Shown here: piece after piece, positions 30,624 through 39,028 of the stretch
Layout: every line of letters starts with the position of its first letter
Numbering within the stretch: position 1 is the first letter of the stretch
Source of the DNA: Shimia sp.
GTDB lineage: Bacteria; Pseudomonadota; Alphaproteobacteria; Rhodobacterales; Rhodobacteraceae
Assembly: GCA_024224295.1 (NCBI GenBank)
Contig: JAAENN010000345.1
Coordinates: forward strand, 1 to 64,000
Length of the DNA: 64,000 nt
Direction of reading: 5' to 3'
Position numbers and translations under genes: made by a program
The notes under the pieces: generated by a model
What the model saw: the letters and a program-made list of their open reading frames with translations, nothing else
Databases searched by the model: none
What the model was told of the DNA's origin: nothing

Positions 30624-31870
30624 TGTTGCTACGTCTGGCGTTCAAATCCCTAAAAAGCCGCCTGTTGACGGTGAGTTTGACGGTGTTTGCAATTGCCTTG
30701 TCAGTGGCGCTGTTTCTGGGCGTCGAAAAAGTGCGTACCGGGGCCAAGGCCAGTTTCGCCGACACCATTTCCGGCACAGACTTGATTGTGGGCGCGCGGT
30801 CCGGAGGGGTACAACTTTTACTCTATTCCGTCTTCCGCGTTGGCAATGCGACCAACAATGTCACATGGCAAAGTTATCAGGACATCGCGGTCCACAAAGA
30901 CGTCGACTGGATCGTGCCCCTGTCGCTCGGCGACAGTCACAAGGGCTTTCGCGTACTCGGGACCACCACTGCGTTTTTTGACCGCTACAAATACCGCGGC
31001 GGGCGGGATGTCACCTTTACCGAGGGGCGGGTCTTTGATGATCTGTTTGACGCGGTTGTCGGGGCCGATGTTGCTGCGGAGCTTGACTATGCGCCGGACG
31101 ACGAAATTGTTGTGGCGCATGGCGTGGCCTCCTTCACTGAGCATGACGACAAGCCATTCAAAATCTCTGGTGTGCTACAGAAAACCGGCACGCCAGTGGA
31201 CCGCACAGTGTTTGTCAGTCTGGAGGCGATTGAGGCCATTCACATCGATTGGCAGGGCGGCGGCCGGTCGCAAAACACTATCAGCGCGGATGAAGTGCGG
31301 CAGATGGAGCTCACACCCAAAGCAGTTACGGCGGCTTTGGTTGGCGTGTCCTCGCGGCTTAAGATATTTGGGGTGCAACGCTGGGTGAATGACTACCCTG
31401 AGGAGCCCTTGCTGGCGATCCTGCCCGGCGTAGCGCTTAGCGAATTGTGGAGCCTCATTGGTGTCGCAGAGACGGCTCTTGTTGGCGTGTCGGTCATGGT
31501 GATGGTCACGGCGCTCTTGGGTATGGTGGCGATGATCTTCTCTGGCTTGAATGAGCGACGGCGCGAGATGGCGCTGTTACGCGCCATTGGCGCCCGACCC
31601 CGAACCATTCTTGGGCTATTGACCCTTGAGGCCGCACTGATGAGTTTGGTGGCGGTCTTGCTGGGGGTGGCGTTGCTTTACACGGGATTGTTTGTTGCGC
31701 GATCCTACATTGATGCGGCATTTGGGCTTTATCTGGAGATCACGTGGCCAACGACACGCGAGTATCTTGTGTTGGCTACAGTTGTCGCCGCAGGCACATT
31801 GGTGAGCCTGATACCGGCCCTAAGGGCGTATTTCATGTCGCTTGCGGACGGGATGCAGGTGCGCAACTGA
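30623..31870 (+). CDS. FtsX-like permease
   Basis: A 415-residue permease with the MacB/FtsX layout: one N-terminal helix (about 14-34), a large periplasmic domain (about 40-270) and three C-terminal helices (about 285-310, 335-360 and 380-400). The C-terminal FtsX domain shows GLNERRREMALLRAIGARPRTILGLLTLEAALMSL. Its start overlaps the ATPase stop by 1 bp. The periplasmic domain includes VDWIVPLSLGDSHKGFRVLGTT and is the likely contact for the DUF2796 or DUF3299 proteins encoded beside it. The family call is secure; a zinc role rests on context. Confidence 0.9.
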   Translation: MLLRLAFKSLKSRLLTVSLTVFAIALSVALFLGVEKVRTGAKASFADTISGTDLIVGARSGGVQLLLYSVFRVGNATNNVTWQSYQDIAVHKDVDWIVPLSLGDSHKGFRVLGTTTAFFDRYKYRGGRDVTFTEGRVFDDLFDAVVGADVAAELDYAPDDEIVVAHGVASFTEHDDKPFKISGVLQKTGTPVDRTVFVSLEAIEAIHIDWQGGGRSQNTISADEVRQMELTPKAVTAALVGVSSRLKIFGVQRWVNDYPEEPLLAILPGVALSELWSLIGVAETALVGVSVMVMVTALLGMVAMIFSGLNERRREMALLRAIGARPRTILGLLTLEAALMSLVAVLLGVALLYTGLFVARSYIDAAFGLYLEITWPTTREYLVLATVVAAGTLVSLIPALRAYFMSLADGMQVRN

Positions 31871-31892
31871 GGCTGGCGAAGGAGAGACCTAC

Positions 31893-32405
31893 ATGCTGTC
31901 ACGTCGAGGTTTTTTGAGCGTAAGCGCGGTCGCCTTTGCCGCTGCTAAGGCTGCGCCAGTCTTCGCCCGCGATGTTGTCGAGTTGGATTGGGCGGAACTC
32001 ATCCCCAAGGGTGATACCGGCACGCTCATAGAGCAACTGCGCGGGATTGGCGTCGTGGAGCACGGCCAGTTGAGCACCGGTTTTGAGCAGGTCGCTGCCA
32101 GGGGCGTGACTGAAAGTTTCAACGGCAAAACGGTGCGCTTGCCAGGCTTTGTCGTGCCTTTGGATTTCAGCTCAAGCGGCGTCACGGAGTTCATCCTCGC
32201 GTCATTCGTGGGCGCATGTATCCACGTGCCACCACCACCAGCGAACCAGCTTGTCCTGGTGACAGCCAGAAAGCCCTATATGATGGGCGACCTTTTTGAT
32301 CCGGTCGAAGTAACTGGCACATTCGGCACTGCCGCGACCCAGACGGATCTCGCGGAAATCGGCTACACATTGAGTGATGCCAAGGTGCGCGCCTATCCAG
32401 GCTAG
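31893..32405 (+). CDS. DUF3299 family exported protein
   Basis: A 170-residue protein with a Tat-like signal (MLSRRGFLSVSAVAFAAAKA). The mature domain has the DUF3299 core: LDWAELIPKGD near the start, NGKTVRLPGFVVPLDFSSSGVTEFILASFVGACIHVPPPPANQLV, where GACIHVPPP is the hallmark with its Cys and His, and a closing VEVTGTF-type strand. This family recurs next to DUF2796 and ABC genes, so it is likely the last gene of the zinc system. The ATG at 31,893 has GGAGAG upstream; the frame extends upstream into the permease gene but lacks a better start. Its biochemical role is unknown. Confidence 0.85.
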   Translation: MLSRRGFLSVSAVAFAAAKAAPVFARDVVELDWAELIPKGDTGTLIEQLRGIGVVEHGQLSTGFEQVAARGVTESFNGKTVRLPGFVVPLDFSSSGVTEFILASFVGACIHVPPPPANQLVLVTARKPYMMGDLFDPVEVTGTFGTAATQTDLAEIGYTLSDAKVRAYPG

Positions 32406-33326
32406 GCTCTAAAACAGCTGATTGGCGCGCTCTAGCTCCGATCATCCTAACTCATCCGTTCCAGAAACTTGTTTACGATTGCACTAAACAAGGATCATAG
32501 CTCTCAAGTTTATGCGGGCTTTGGTCCGATAGGCGCGAGAGACTTCTTGTTACATGTGCAATGGGTTTCGCACCTTCAGATTCCGGTCGAAGCTGCGGCT
32601 ATAGGCAATTTCCCCGACGTCTGCATGCTGGGTGGGATCCCAAACTAGTGAGAAAACTCTCAGCCGAATTGAGTTGTGTTTCGTTGCTGCTTCAGTTGCC
32701 GCAGAATGGACTTCAGCCCCCCGTGCCTCAAGCCGGCGGAGTAGTATTCGAACGCTGCGCCACTTCGGCCCAAGTTGCTTGAAGCCAGAGCTTGTAGGTT
32801 CGCGGCGACTTGTATGTAGGACAGTTTTGGGCAGGCTCCAGCCATTCACCGCAAGTGGGTTGAATGGCCGATTTGGGCCGTCGCACGCGATCAGTATCAT
32901 CGGCAACTCAGGCTTTGCAAAGCCCGCTTTCTGCGCGTTGCGGACCTTGGTTCAGGTTGAAGCATCAGTAAAAAACTCGAACCTCGCTTAGATGACCCAT
33001 TTCGCTACTCTGCGGGAAGATGTGCGCAAACGCCGCTGACGGCAGCTCTCCGCCCAACTTAGCAGGTATCACCGCCCATGTGTTATCCAGACCAGCAGGA
33101 CGCGCTGCGAACTCTAGGCTGACGCAGCTACATGAGGTAGGGGCTTCTAAAAACCAACAAGCTCGACGGAAACGAACATTCCACGACCTATTTGAAGGAC
33201 GCAAAGGTGGAGCGGCTGTTTGAAGAAGCCTGATCCTAACAAGCGATCAATGTGGTGTAAAATGTGAGGCTAAGGCGAAAGACGTTACCTGTTTTCTTTA
33301 TTTTACAGATATTTAATGCGGATATG
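32406..33326. other. Gene-free region upstream of tRNA-Leu
   Basis: About 920 bases with no supportable gene. Frames of 60-120 codons on both strands overlap one another, lack ribosome sites and have no family resemblance. Words such as AATGGCCGATTTGGGCCG near 32,862 resemble degenerate repeats of non-coding Roseobacter DNA. No direct repeat of the tRNA-Leu 3-prime end was seen, so there is no visible attachment site. Confidence 0.45.
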
Positions 33327-33412
33327 TGGTGCCCAAGGAGAGACTCGAACTCTCACGCCCGTGAAGGCGGGGGATTTTGAATCCCCTGCGTCTACCATTC
33401 CGCCACTTGGGC
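33327..33412 (-). tRNA. tRNA-Leu(CAA)
   Basis: On the minus strand the gene starts GCCCAAGTGGCGGAATGGTA and ends CTTGGGC-A-CCA. The acceptor stem GCCCAAG/CTTGGGC is perfect. The anticodon arm GGGGATTCAAAATCCCC gives anticodon CAA. The variable arm (CGCCTTCACGGGCG) is long as in leucine tRNA, and the T arm has AGTTCGAGTCT. The total is 86 nt with CCA. Confidence 0.97.
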
Positions 33413-33580
33413 CACGGCCCTGATTTATCCAAGGATTTCGGGAACGTCCAGCCACAAAACGCATTCTTTTTTGCTTTGCGAAAAATTGCCGTAGCGAAAG
33501 CTCTCACGGATTATTTGCTTGCACTTCAAAGGCAAATGCCTACGCAGGACGGAATAATAAACAGGCAAAAGAGACTTTTC

Positions 33581-34159
33581 ATGCTGCAACGCCTTTACGA
33601 CTGGACCATGCGCCTCGCAGATCATCCGCGTGCATTGTGGGCCTTGGCCATTGTCAGCTTTGCTGAAAGTTCATTTTTCCCAATCCCGCCCGATGTTCTG
33701 ATGATTCCGATGATTCTGGCCCGCCCTAGCCGCGCTTGGCTGATCGCGCTGGTCGCGCTGGCATCCTCGGTGGTTGGTGGCCTTTTTGGCTACGCAATCG
33801 GTTTTTTTGCTTTTGAAACCATCGGCGAGCCAATTTTGCAGTCGTTGGGCAAGGCGCATGCGGTGGCGGAGTTTTCGACACGGTTTAACGATTTTGGCTT
33901 TTGGGCGGTCCTTGGTGCCGGCATCACGCCCTTCCCTTACAAGGTCATCACAATCATGTCGGGGTTCACCCACATGCCATTGGCGACTTTTATGGCGACC
34001 TCGGTGCTTGCCCGTGGCATCCGCTTCTTTCTCGTGGCTGCGCTGTTGCGGAAGTTCGGCGAACCGGTGCGTGACTTTATTGAAAAGCGTCTGGGCCTTG
34101 TCGCTACCCTTTTCTTGATCCTGCTGTTTAGCGGCTTTCTCGCGGTGAAATATCTATGA
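33581..34159 (+). CDS. YqaA/DedA-type membrane protein (VTT domain)
   Basis: A 192-residue membrane protein of the YqaA branch of the DedA/VTT family. It has about four or five helices. The conserved stretch SFAESSFFPIPPDVLMIPMILARP (about 27-50) and the later ITPFPYKVITIMSGFTHMPLATF are the family landmarks; the second carries the glycine/proline re-entrant feature. DedA proteins are linked to lipid flipping and membrane homeostasis. The open frame begins at 33,377, upstream inside the tRNA, so I took ATG 33,581. The Shine-Dalgarno sequence is weak (AAAAGAGAC). It overlaps dsbB by 4 bp (ATGA). Confidence 0.88.
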   Translation: MLQRLYDWTMRLADHPRALWALAIVSFAESSFFPIPPDVLMIPMILARPSRAWLIALVALASSVVGGLFGYAIGFFAFETIGEPILQSLGKAHAVAEFSTRFNDFGFWAVLGAGITPFPYKVITIMSGFTHMPLATFMATSVLARGIRFFLVAALLRKFGEPVRDFIEKRLGLVATLFLILLFSGFLAVKYL

Positions 34160-34623
34160 AACTGACACAAAAACTGGCTTATGTACTTTTGACCGGCTTC
34201 TCGGTAGCGATGATCCTCGGAGCATGGGGTTTTGAATTCATTGGGGAAATGCCGCCTTGTAAGCTGTGTTACTACCAACGTTACCCGCATTGGGTCGCCG
34301 CAACCGCGGGCCTTATGGCCATTATGACCGGCCTCGGACTACTGGCATATCTTGCGGCAGCCGGCGCTGCAATTTCCGGGTTTGTAGGCCTGTATCACAC
34401 AGGCGTTGAGCGTAAGTGGTGGGAGGGTCCTTCTACCTGTACAAGCTCAGACGTAAGCAATATGAGCGCGGATGATCTATTCAATCAGATCATGTCAGCG
34501 CCGCTCGTGCGTTGCGACGAAATCCCTTGGGAGCTCTTCGGCCTATCCATGGCCAACTACAACGCCTTGCTCTCGCTCGGCGCGGCGGGCATATGGATCT
34601 ACGCCATCAAAAAAATCAAATAA
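34156..34623 (+). CDS. dsbB: Disulfide bond formation protein B
   Basis: A 155-residue inner-membrane quinone oxidoreductase that reoxidises DsbA. Four helices are visible. The first periplasmic loop has the active-site pair in PPCKLCYYQRYPHW (CXXC), and the second has the exchange pair in STCTSSD and LVRCDEIPW. The arginine after CYYQ is the quinone-site residue of the family. It starts in an ATGA overlap with the YqaA gene and is the last gene of that pair. No dsbA is nearby. Confidence 0.93.
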   Translation: MKLTQKLAYVLLTGFSVAMILGAWGFEFIGEMPPCKLCYYQRYPHWVAATAGLMAIMTGLGLLAYLAAAGAAISGFVGLYHTGVERKWWEGPSTCTSSDVSNMSADDLFNQIMSAPLVRCDEIPWELFGLSMANYNALLSLGAAGIWIYAIKKIK

Positions 34624-34645
34624 GTCAGATAGTAACGGGCAATTT

Positions 34646-35071
34646 TTACCCGGATTTACGCGTTGACAACAGCAAGTTGGTTTCGCTTGTAGCGACACCG
34701 TCTAGGCGGCGGATTTGCGTCAGAACGTCATCCAAATGATCCAGCGTATCCGTGCCAAGCTCCAAAATGAGATCCCAACGCCCATTGGTGCTGTGAATGG
34801 CGCGCACGGCGGTCAAGCCAGTCAGTTGGCGCACTATTCGATCGGTGCCGCGCCCTTCGATACCCAGCATCATCAAACCACGCACCGGATCACTCTTGGC
34901 ATCTTCCTGTAAGACCACAGTAAAGCCTACAATGTCTCCACGTTGACGAAGGCGTTCAATCCGGCCACGTACCGTAGTACGAGACACACCAAGATCGATG
35001 GCAAGGTCAGACAATGAGGCGCGCGCGTCATGGCGCAACGCTGAGATCAGCTTCCTATCAATATCGTCCAT
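34646..35071 (-). CDS. Lrp/AsnC family transcriptional regulator
   Basis: A 141-residue regulator with an N-terminal helix-turn-helix (DDIDRKLISALRHDARASLSDLAIDLGVSRTTVRGRIERL, about 2-45) and a C-terminal RAM ligand-binding domain (about 65-135, with VRAIHSTNGRWDLILELGTDTLDHLDDVL). It diverges from the arginase operon, a typical arrangement for Lrp-type control of amino acid catabolism. Two direct repeats GTGCAAAT in the shared intergenic region are possible binding sites. Arginine, ornithine or citrulline is the likely effector, by context only. Confidence 0.92.
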   Translation of the reverse strand: MDDIDRKLISALRHDARASLSDLAIDLGVSRTTVRGRIERLRQRGDIVGFTVVLQEDAKSDPVRGLMMLGIEGRGTDRIVRQLTGLTAVRAIHSTNGRWDLILELGTDTLDHLDDVLTQIRRLDGVATSETNLLLSTRKSG

Positions 35072-35116
35072 ATTGCACAGTACTTACTTCCATTTTGAAA
35101 AAACACCGCCCGTTAT

Positions 35117-35138
35117 GTGCAAATTGAGGGGTGCAAAT
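35117..35138. promoter_or_regulatory. Direct repeat in the Lrp/arginase divergent region
   Basis: GTGCAAAT occurs at 35,117-35,124 and 35,131-35,138, 14 bp apart, between the divergent regulator and arginase genes. The spacing is near one and a third helical turns. It is a candidate binding site for the Lrp-type regulator, without any further support. Confidence 0.35.
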
Positions 35139-35188
35139 CAACCCATTTCGGAAGGATTTTTTCAAAATTGCCGAACATGGAAAACGAC

Positions 35189-36115
35189 ATGACTCAGAAA
35201 AATTGCCTATTGGTGGGCTCTCCAGTGGACAGCGGCAAACGCCGCCGCGGATGTTTGATGGGACCAGACGCTTACCGAACCGCCCGATTGGGTGAAACCC
35301 TGCAAGACTTGGGCCACTCCGTCCGGGACCTTGGAAACCTGGCCCCTGCCCCGTTTAAACCGGATGCTCTAGATCATACGCTGCATGCGCTCAATGAGAC
35401 CGTTGCCTGGACAAAGGTGCTTACGGAGGCTGCAGAATCAGCCATGCGAGACGGTTTTCCTATCTTTCTGGGAGGCGATCACAGTCTTTCCGCTGGCACT
35501 GTGGCGGGTGTCGCCAATCATGCGGCCAGCATTGGGCGTCCACAGTTTGTCTTGTGGCTTGACGCCCACACAGATTTTCACACGCCTCTGAGCACTGACA
35601 GCGGCAATCTTCATGGTACGCCAGTGGCATATTTCGCAGGATACAAAGGATTTGACGCCTTCCCTGCCGTACTGAACCCAGTGCCAGAAAAAAACATCTG
35701 CATGATTGGCCTGCGCTCAGTGGATGATGCGGAGCGGGAAACTTTGCAGGCCACAAAGATTCGACGTCATGACATGCGAGAAATTGACGAGAACGGCATT
35801 GCCCGACCTCTGGCCAGGTTCCTAGAGCATGTTGCAACGCAAAACGGGATGTTGCATGTGTCCTTAGACGTCGACTTCCTTGATCCTTCTGTTGCGCCAG
35901 CCGTTGGAACAACAGTTCCCGGTGGCGCGACCGTACGTGAGGCGCATCTGGTCATGGAGATGTTACACGATAGCGGGCTAATGACTTCTCTCGATCTGGT
36001 GGAGCTCAACCCGTTCCTGGATGAACGCGGACGCACCGCCAAGTTGATGGTCGATCTGGCCGCTTCAGCCCTTGGCCGTCGCGTGTTTGACCGCCCGACT
36101 CGGAGCTTTTCATGA
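35189..36115 (+). CDS. rocF: Arginase
   Basis: A 308-residue ureohydrolase that converts arginine to ornithine and urea. All six binuclear manganese ligands are in place: His98 in GGDHSL, Asp125, His127 and Asp129 in LDAHTDFHTP, and Asp227 and Asp229 in SLDVDFLDP. The start GSPVDSGKRRRGCLMGPDAYR is typical of Roseobacter arginases. I chose ATG 35,189 (GGAA upstream) over in-frame starts at 35,117 and 35,177. Its last codon overlaps the ctlX start by 4 bp. With ctlX and ocd it feeds arginine and citrulline to ornithine and on to proline. Confidence 0.93.
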   Translation: MTQKNCLLVGSPVDSGKRRRGCLMGPDAYRTARLGETLQDLGHSVRDLGNLAPAPFKPDALDHTLHALNETVAWTKVLTEAAESAMRDGFPIFLGGDHSLSAGTVAGVANHAASIGRPQFVLWLDAHTDFHTPLSTDSGNLHGTPVAYFAGYKGFDAFPAVLNPVPEKNICMIGLRSVDDAERETLQATKIRRHDMREIDENGIARPLARFLEHVATQNGMLHVSLDVDFLDPSVAPAVGTTVPGGATVREAHLVMEMLHDSGLMTSLDLVELNPFLDERGRTAKLMVDLAASALGRRVFDRPTRSFS

Positions 36116-37035
36116 GTCTGGTTCAAGCACCGGAGGCGGTCGTGATGATCCGTCCTCACCATTTCCGCTCCAACCCCGAAACCCGTTGGGACAATGCGTT
36201 TCAAATGCCAGCTGAGGGCAAAGACGTGGCCCAGCAGGCGCGCGGTGAGTTTGACACCGCAGTGGAGAAGTTGCGCGGAGCCGGTGTGCAAGTTCATGTC
36301 TTTGAGGACGAAACCGACCAAACCCCAGACAGTGTCTTTCCGAACAACTGGTTTTCGACCCATGCGGGTGGCCACGTGGCGATCTATCCAATGTTTGCAA
36401 AAAACCGACAGGCTGAACGGCGCTCCGATGTGATCGAGGTGCTGAAACGCGACTATCGCGTTCAAGATGTAATCGACTTTTCGGGGCTTGAAGCAGACGG
36501 CCTTGCCCTAGAGGGCACCGGCGCCATGGTTCTCGATCATATCGAACGCGTTGCATACACAGTGGAATCCAACCGGGCTGATCCGGTCATTCTGGAGCGA
36601 TTCTGCACGCATTTTGGCTATGAACCTTTGGTGTTTGTAGCGCGCGATTGCCGTGGAAACCGCGTGTATCACACCAACGTTTTGATGGGCATTGGCACCC
36701 ATTATGCTTTGGTGTGTCTGGATATGATCGTTGATCCAGATCGGCGTGCGATGGTCAGGGATCGCCTTGAACAGTCGGGGCGGGAAGTGATTGCTCTCAC
36801 AGAAGCGCAAATCGAAGCTTTTGCAGGAAACGCCATGGAGTTGACCGGGAATAATCGTCTATTGGCCTTATCCCAGACTGCAGTTGACGCGCTCCAGCCC
36901 GCGCAAATCACAATCATCGAAAAGACGGCCAAGCTCGTGCCGCTTTCCATTCCAACCATTGAAACAGCAGGTGGCTCCGTACGCTGCATGTTAGCTGGCG
37001 TTCACCTGACGCCTCGCAAGCCTAGGATCAACTAA
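36112..37035 (+). CDS. ctlX: Citrulline utilization hydrolase CtlX
   Basis: A 307-residue member of the amidinotransferase/arginine deiminase superfamily in the CtlX branch, thought to hydrolyse citrulline to ornithine. Superfamily landmarks: the substrate-guanidine region DSVFPNNWFSTHAGG (about 72-86), LEGTGAMVLDH (about 133-143) with the first acidic residue, the His in NRVYHTNVLMGIGTHYAL, and the nucleophile Cys292 in GGSVRCMLAGVHL. The length matches CtlX (about 305). It overlaps arginase by ATGA and abuts ocd directly. The citrulline assignment comes from family knowledge and the operon. Confidence 0.88.
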   Translation: MSLVQAPEAVVMIRPHHFRSNPETRWDNAFQMPAEGKDVAQQARGEFDTAVEKLRGAGVQVHVFEDETDQTPDSVFPNNWFSTHAGGHVAIYPMFAKNRQAERRSDVIEVLKRDYRVQDVIDFSGLEADGLALEGTGAMVLDHIERVAYTVESNRADPVILERFCTHFGYEPLVFVARDCRGNRVYHTNVLMGIGTHYALVCLDMIVDPDRRAMVRDRLEQSGREVIALTEAQIEAFAGNAMELTGNNRLLALSQTAVDALQPAQITIIEKTAKLVPLSIPTIETAGGSVRCMLAGVHLTPRKPRIN

Positions 37036-38082
37036 ATGACGCAACCCTCTGAAAAAGCTATCGTTCCTTTTGTCTCAGTCGACAACATGATGCGCCTTGT
37101 ACACCATGTGGGCGTCGAGCAGATGCTCAAAGATCTGGCCGACTATGTGGAAGAAGATTTCCGCCGCTGGGAGCTGTTTGACAAAACTCCTCGCGTGGCG
37201 AGCCACTCTGATGTGGGCGTGATCGAACTGATGCCAACCTCGGATGGCGAGGCTTATGGCTTCAAGTATGTGAACGGCCACCCGAAGAACACCGCCGAGG
37301 GCCTTCAGACCGTAACCGCCTTTGGTCTACTGGCGGATGTCTATACGGGCTACCCAGTGTTGTTGACCGAGATGACCATTCTTACCGCGCTGCGCACTGC
37401 CGCGACCTCCGCGATGGCAGCCAAATACCTTGCGCCTAAAGGGGCCGACACAATGGCCATGATTGGAAACGGCGCGCAGTCGGAGTTTCAGACCCTGGCA
37501 ATGAAGGCCATTATCGGCCTGAAATCCGTGCGGCTCTACGACAAAGACCCAGCGGCTACGGCGAAATGTGCGGCCAATCTTGTGGAAAGAGGGTTGGAAG
37601 TTGTCGTCTGTAAAACGCCAGAAGAGGCCATTGAAGGCGCTCAGATCCTGACCACCTGTACGGCAGACAAACAATATGCCACGATTCTGAGTGACAACAT
37701 GGTTGGCGCAGGTGTGCACATCAACGCCATTGGCGGAGACTGTCCCGGCAAAACCGAATTGGCCAAAGGTATTGTGGAGCGGTCCGATGTGTTTGTGGAG
37801 TTCCCGGAGCAAACACGAATTGAGGGTGAAATCCAGCAGATGGACCCAGACTTTGCTGTTACGGAGCTTTGGCAAGTCATTACAGGCGAAAAGCAAGGTC
37901 GAAAGGACGCTCGTCAGATCACCTTGTTTGATAGCGTAGGTTTTGCCATCGAGGACTTCTCAGCCCTGCGCTATATCCGCGACAAAGTGGCTCTGACACC
38001 GTTTCACGAAGACCTGGACATGCTGGCAGATCCGGACGATCCGCGCGATCTGTTTGGAATGTTGCAGCGAGCAAAAACCTAA
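37036..38082 (+). CDS. ocd: Ornithine cyclodeaminase
   Basis: A 348-residue NAD-dependent enzyme of the ornithine cyclodeaminase/mu-crystallin family, converting ornithine to proline and ammonia. Landmarks: an N-terminal FVSVDNMMRLVHHVGVEQMLKDL substrate-domain segment, TALRTAATSAMAAKYLAPKGADTMAMIGNGAQSEFQ, where the Rossmann glycines are IGNGAQ, and HINAIGGDCPGKTELAKGIVERSDVFVE with the catalytic Asp (GGDCPGK) of the family. Its ATG immediately follows the ctlX stop. It is the final gene of the arginine/citrulline operon and converges with the DUF3445 gene. Confidence 0.93.
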   Translation: MTQPSEKAIVPFVSVDNMMRLVHHVGVEQMLKDLADYVEEDFRRWELFDKTPRVASHSDVGVIELMPTSDGEAYGFKYVNGHPKNTAEGLQTVTAFGLLADVYTGYPVLLTEMTILTALRTAATSAMAAKYLAPKGADTMAMIGNGAQSEFQTLAMKAIIGLKSVRLYDKDPAATAKCAANLVERGLEVVVCKTPEEAIEGAQILTTCTADKQYATILSDNMVGAGVHINAIGGDCPGKTELAKGIVERSDVFVEFPEQTRIEGEIQQMDPDFAVTELWQVITGEKQGRKDARQITLFDSVGFAIEDFSALRYIRDKVALTPFHEDLDMLADPDDPRDLFGMLQRAKT

Positions 38083-38103
38083 GCCGATGTTGCGCCCGCC
38101 GCT

Positions 38104-38862
38104 CTATTTGGTCGCGGGCGCTTGCACCACTTTTTCGCGCCGCACCATGAAAGTGTGGATGGAGAACACCACCGCTTCTGTTTTGGGCAGGCGCAGGATG
38201 CATTGCTTTTCAGAACGCAGGTACGCTCCGGTCTTTGCAGGTACAGGATCACGTGGCGCATCCTCTCGGCGCGGTGTGAACAGCGATGGATCGTCATACC
38301 AAAGCGCATTCTTGCGCCACAACGGCCGCCCAGCCCGTACCCCATCAAACAGCCGCTGGACACGTTTGGCGATGTTATCATCATACTCCGCCACAGGAAC
38401 ATGGATGCCAATCAGCGGGCGCATGAACTTCTCAGACAAGGTCCAGCTGGCCGGAAAGCACAGTACCGCTCCAGTTAGAACATGTTCATCACCAAATTTC
38501 TGCATCAGGCAGATGTCTTCCTGAATGATCTGTCCAAGCGTACGCAGCGGCTGCGCGCGATCAACCGTCACAACACGCCCGTCAGGACAGCGAACCTTAT
38601 TCGCTCTGAACTCGAAATCAGATCGCCCTGCCAGTTGCTCTAACGCCAAGTCCAGAACTTCTTGTGCTGCCGGCAACGCGCCTTCTGACAAGGCAGAAAC
38701 CAGGTTAGTTTTTGCCGACAAAAGGCTGTTTCGCAACGTCATTTGCGTGGCGTAAGCGTCATCAACGATCAGCCATTCCTCGATGTTCAACGGTGCAATG
38801 CCGGGCAACGGCCGTTCGGCCAAAGCGTCATATGGAATGGAGGTCTGCAAGATTTCTTTCAT
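38104..38862 (-). CDS. DUF3445 family, haem-dependent oxidative N-demethylase-like
   Basis: A 252-residue protein of the DUF3445 family, whose characterised members are haem-dependent oxidative N-demethylases (HODM). The characteristic core runs from ADFEF-like RSDFEFRANKVRCPDGRVVTVDRAQPLRTLGQIIQEDICLM to LTGAVLCFPASWTLSEKFMRPLIGIHVPVAEYDDNIAKRVQRLFDGVRAGRPLWRKNALWY, ending YLRSEKQCILRLPKTEAVVFSIHTFM. Homologues known to me begin near MKEILQTSIPYD, so I chose ATG 38,862; an ATG at 38,898 is an alternative. No Shine-Dalgarno sequence is good for either. No other demethylase subunit gene is nearby. Confidence 0.8.
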   Translation of the reverse strand: MKEILQTSIPYDALAERPLPGIAPLNIEEWLIVDDAYATQMTLRNSLLSAKTNLVSALSEGALPAAQEVLDLALEQLAGRSDFEFRANKVRCPDGRVVTVDRAQPLRTLGQIIQEDICLMQKFGDEHVLTGAVLCFPASWTLSEKFMRPLIGIHVPVAEYDDNIAKRVQRLFDGVRAGRPLWRKNALWYDDPSLFTPRREDAPRDPVPAKTGAYLRSEKQCILRLPKTEAVVFSIHTFMVRREKVVQAPATK

Positions 38863-39028
38863 GCCAATAGGCGTAGCGTAGCCAATCCAGTATGGCATCA
38901 ACAAATTTTGGTGCCCTTACCTTGCGCCCCGCTCTCAACAAATCACCTTGCCGTGATATTGTGTGGCAGTGGCTTTGCTCCCCTGCGCTTCCGGCCCACA
39001 TTAGGACAACACAATACAGGAGCGCCTC

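Noticed and set aside
32550-32906. 118-codon minus-strand frame in the gene-poor region
   Set aside because: Overlaps equally long frames on the other strand, lacks a ribosome site, and its translation matches nothing I know.
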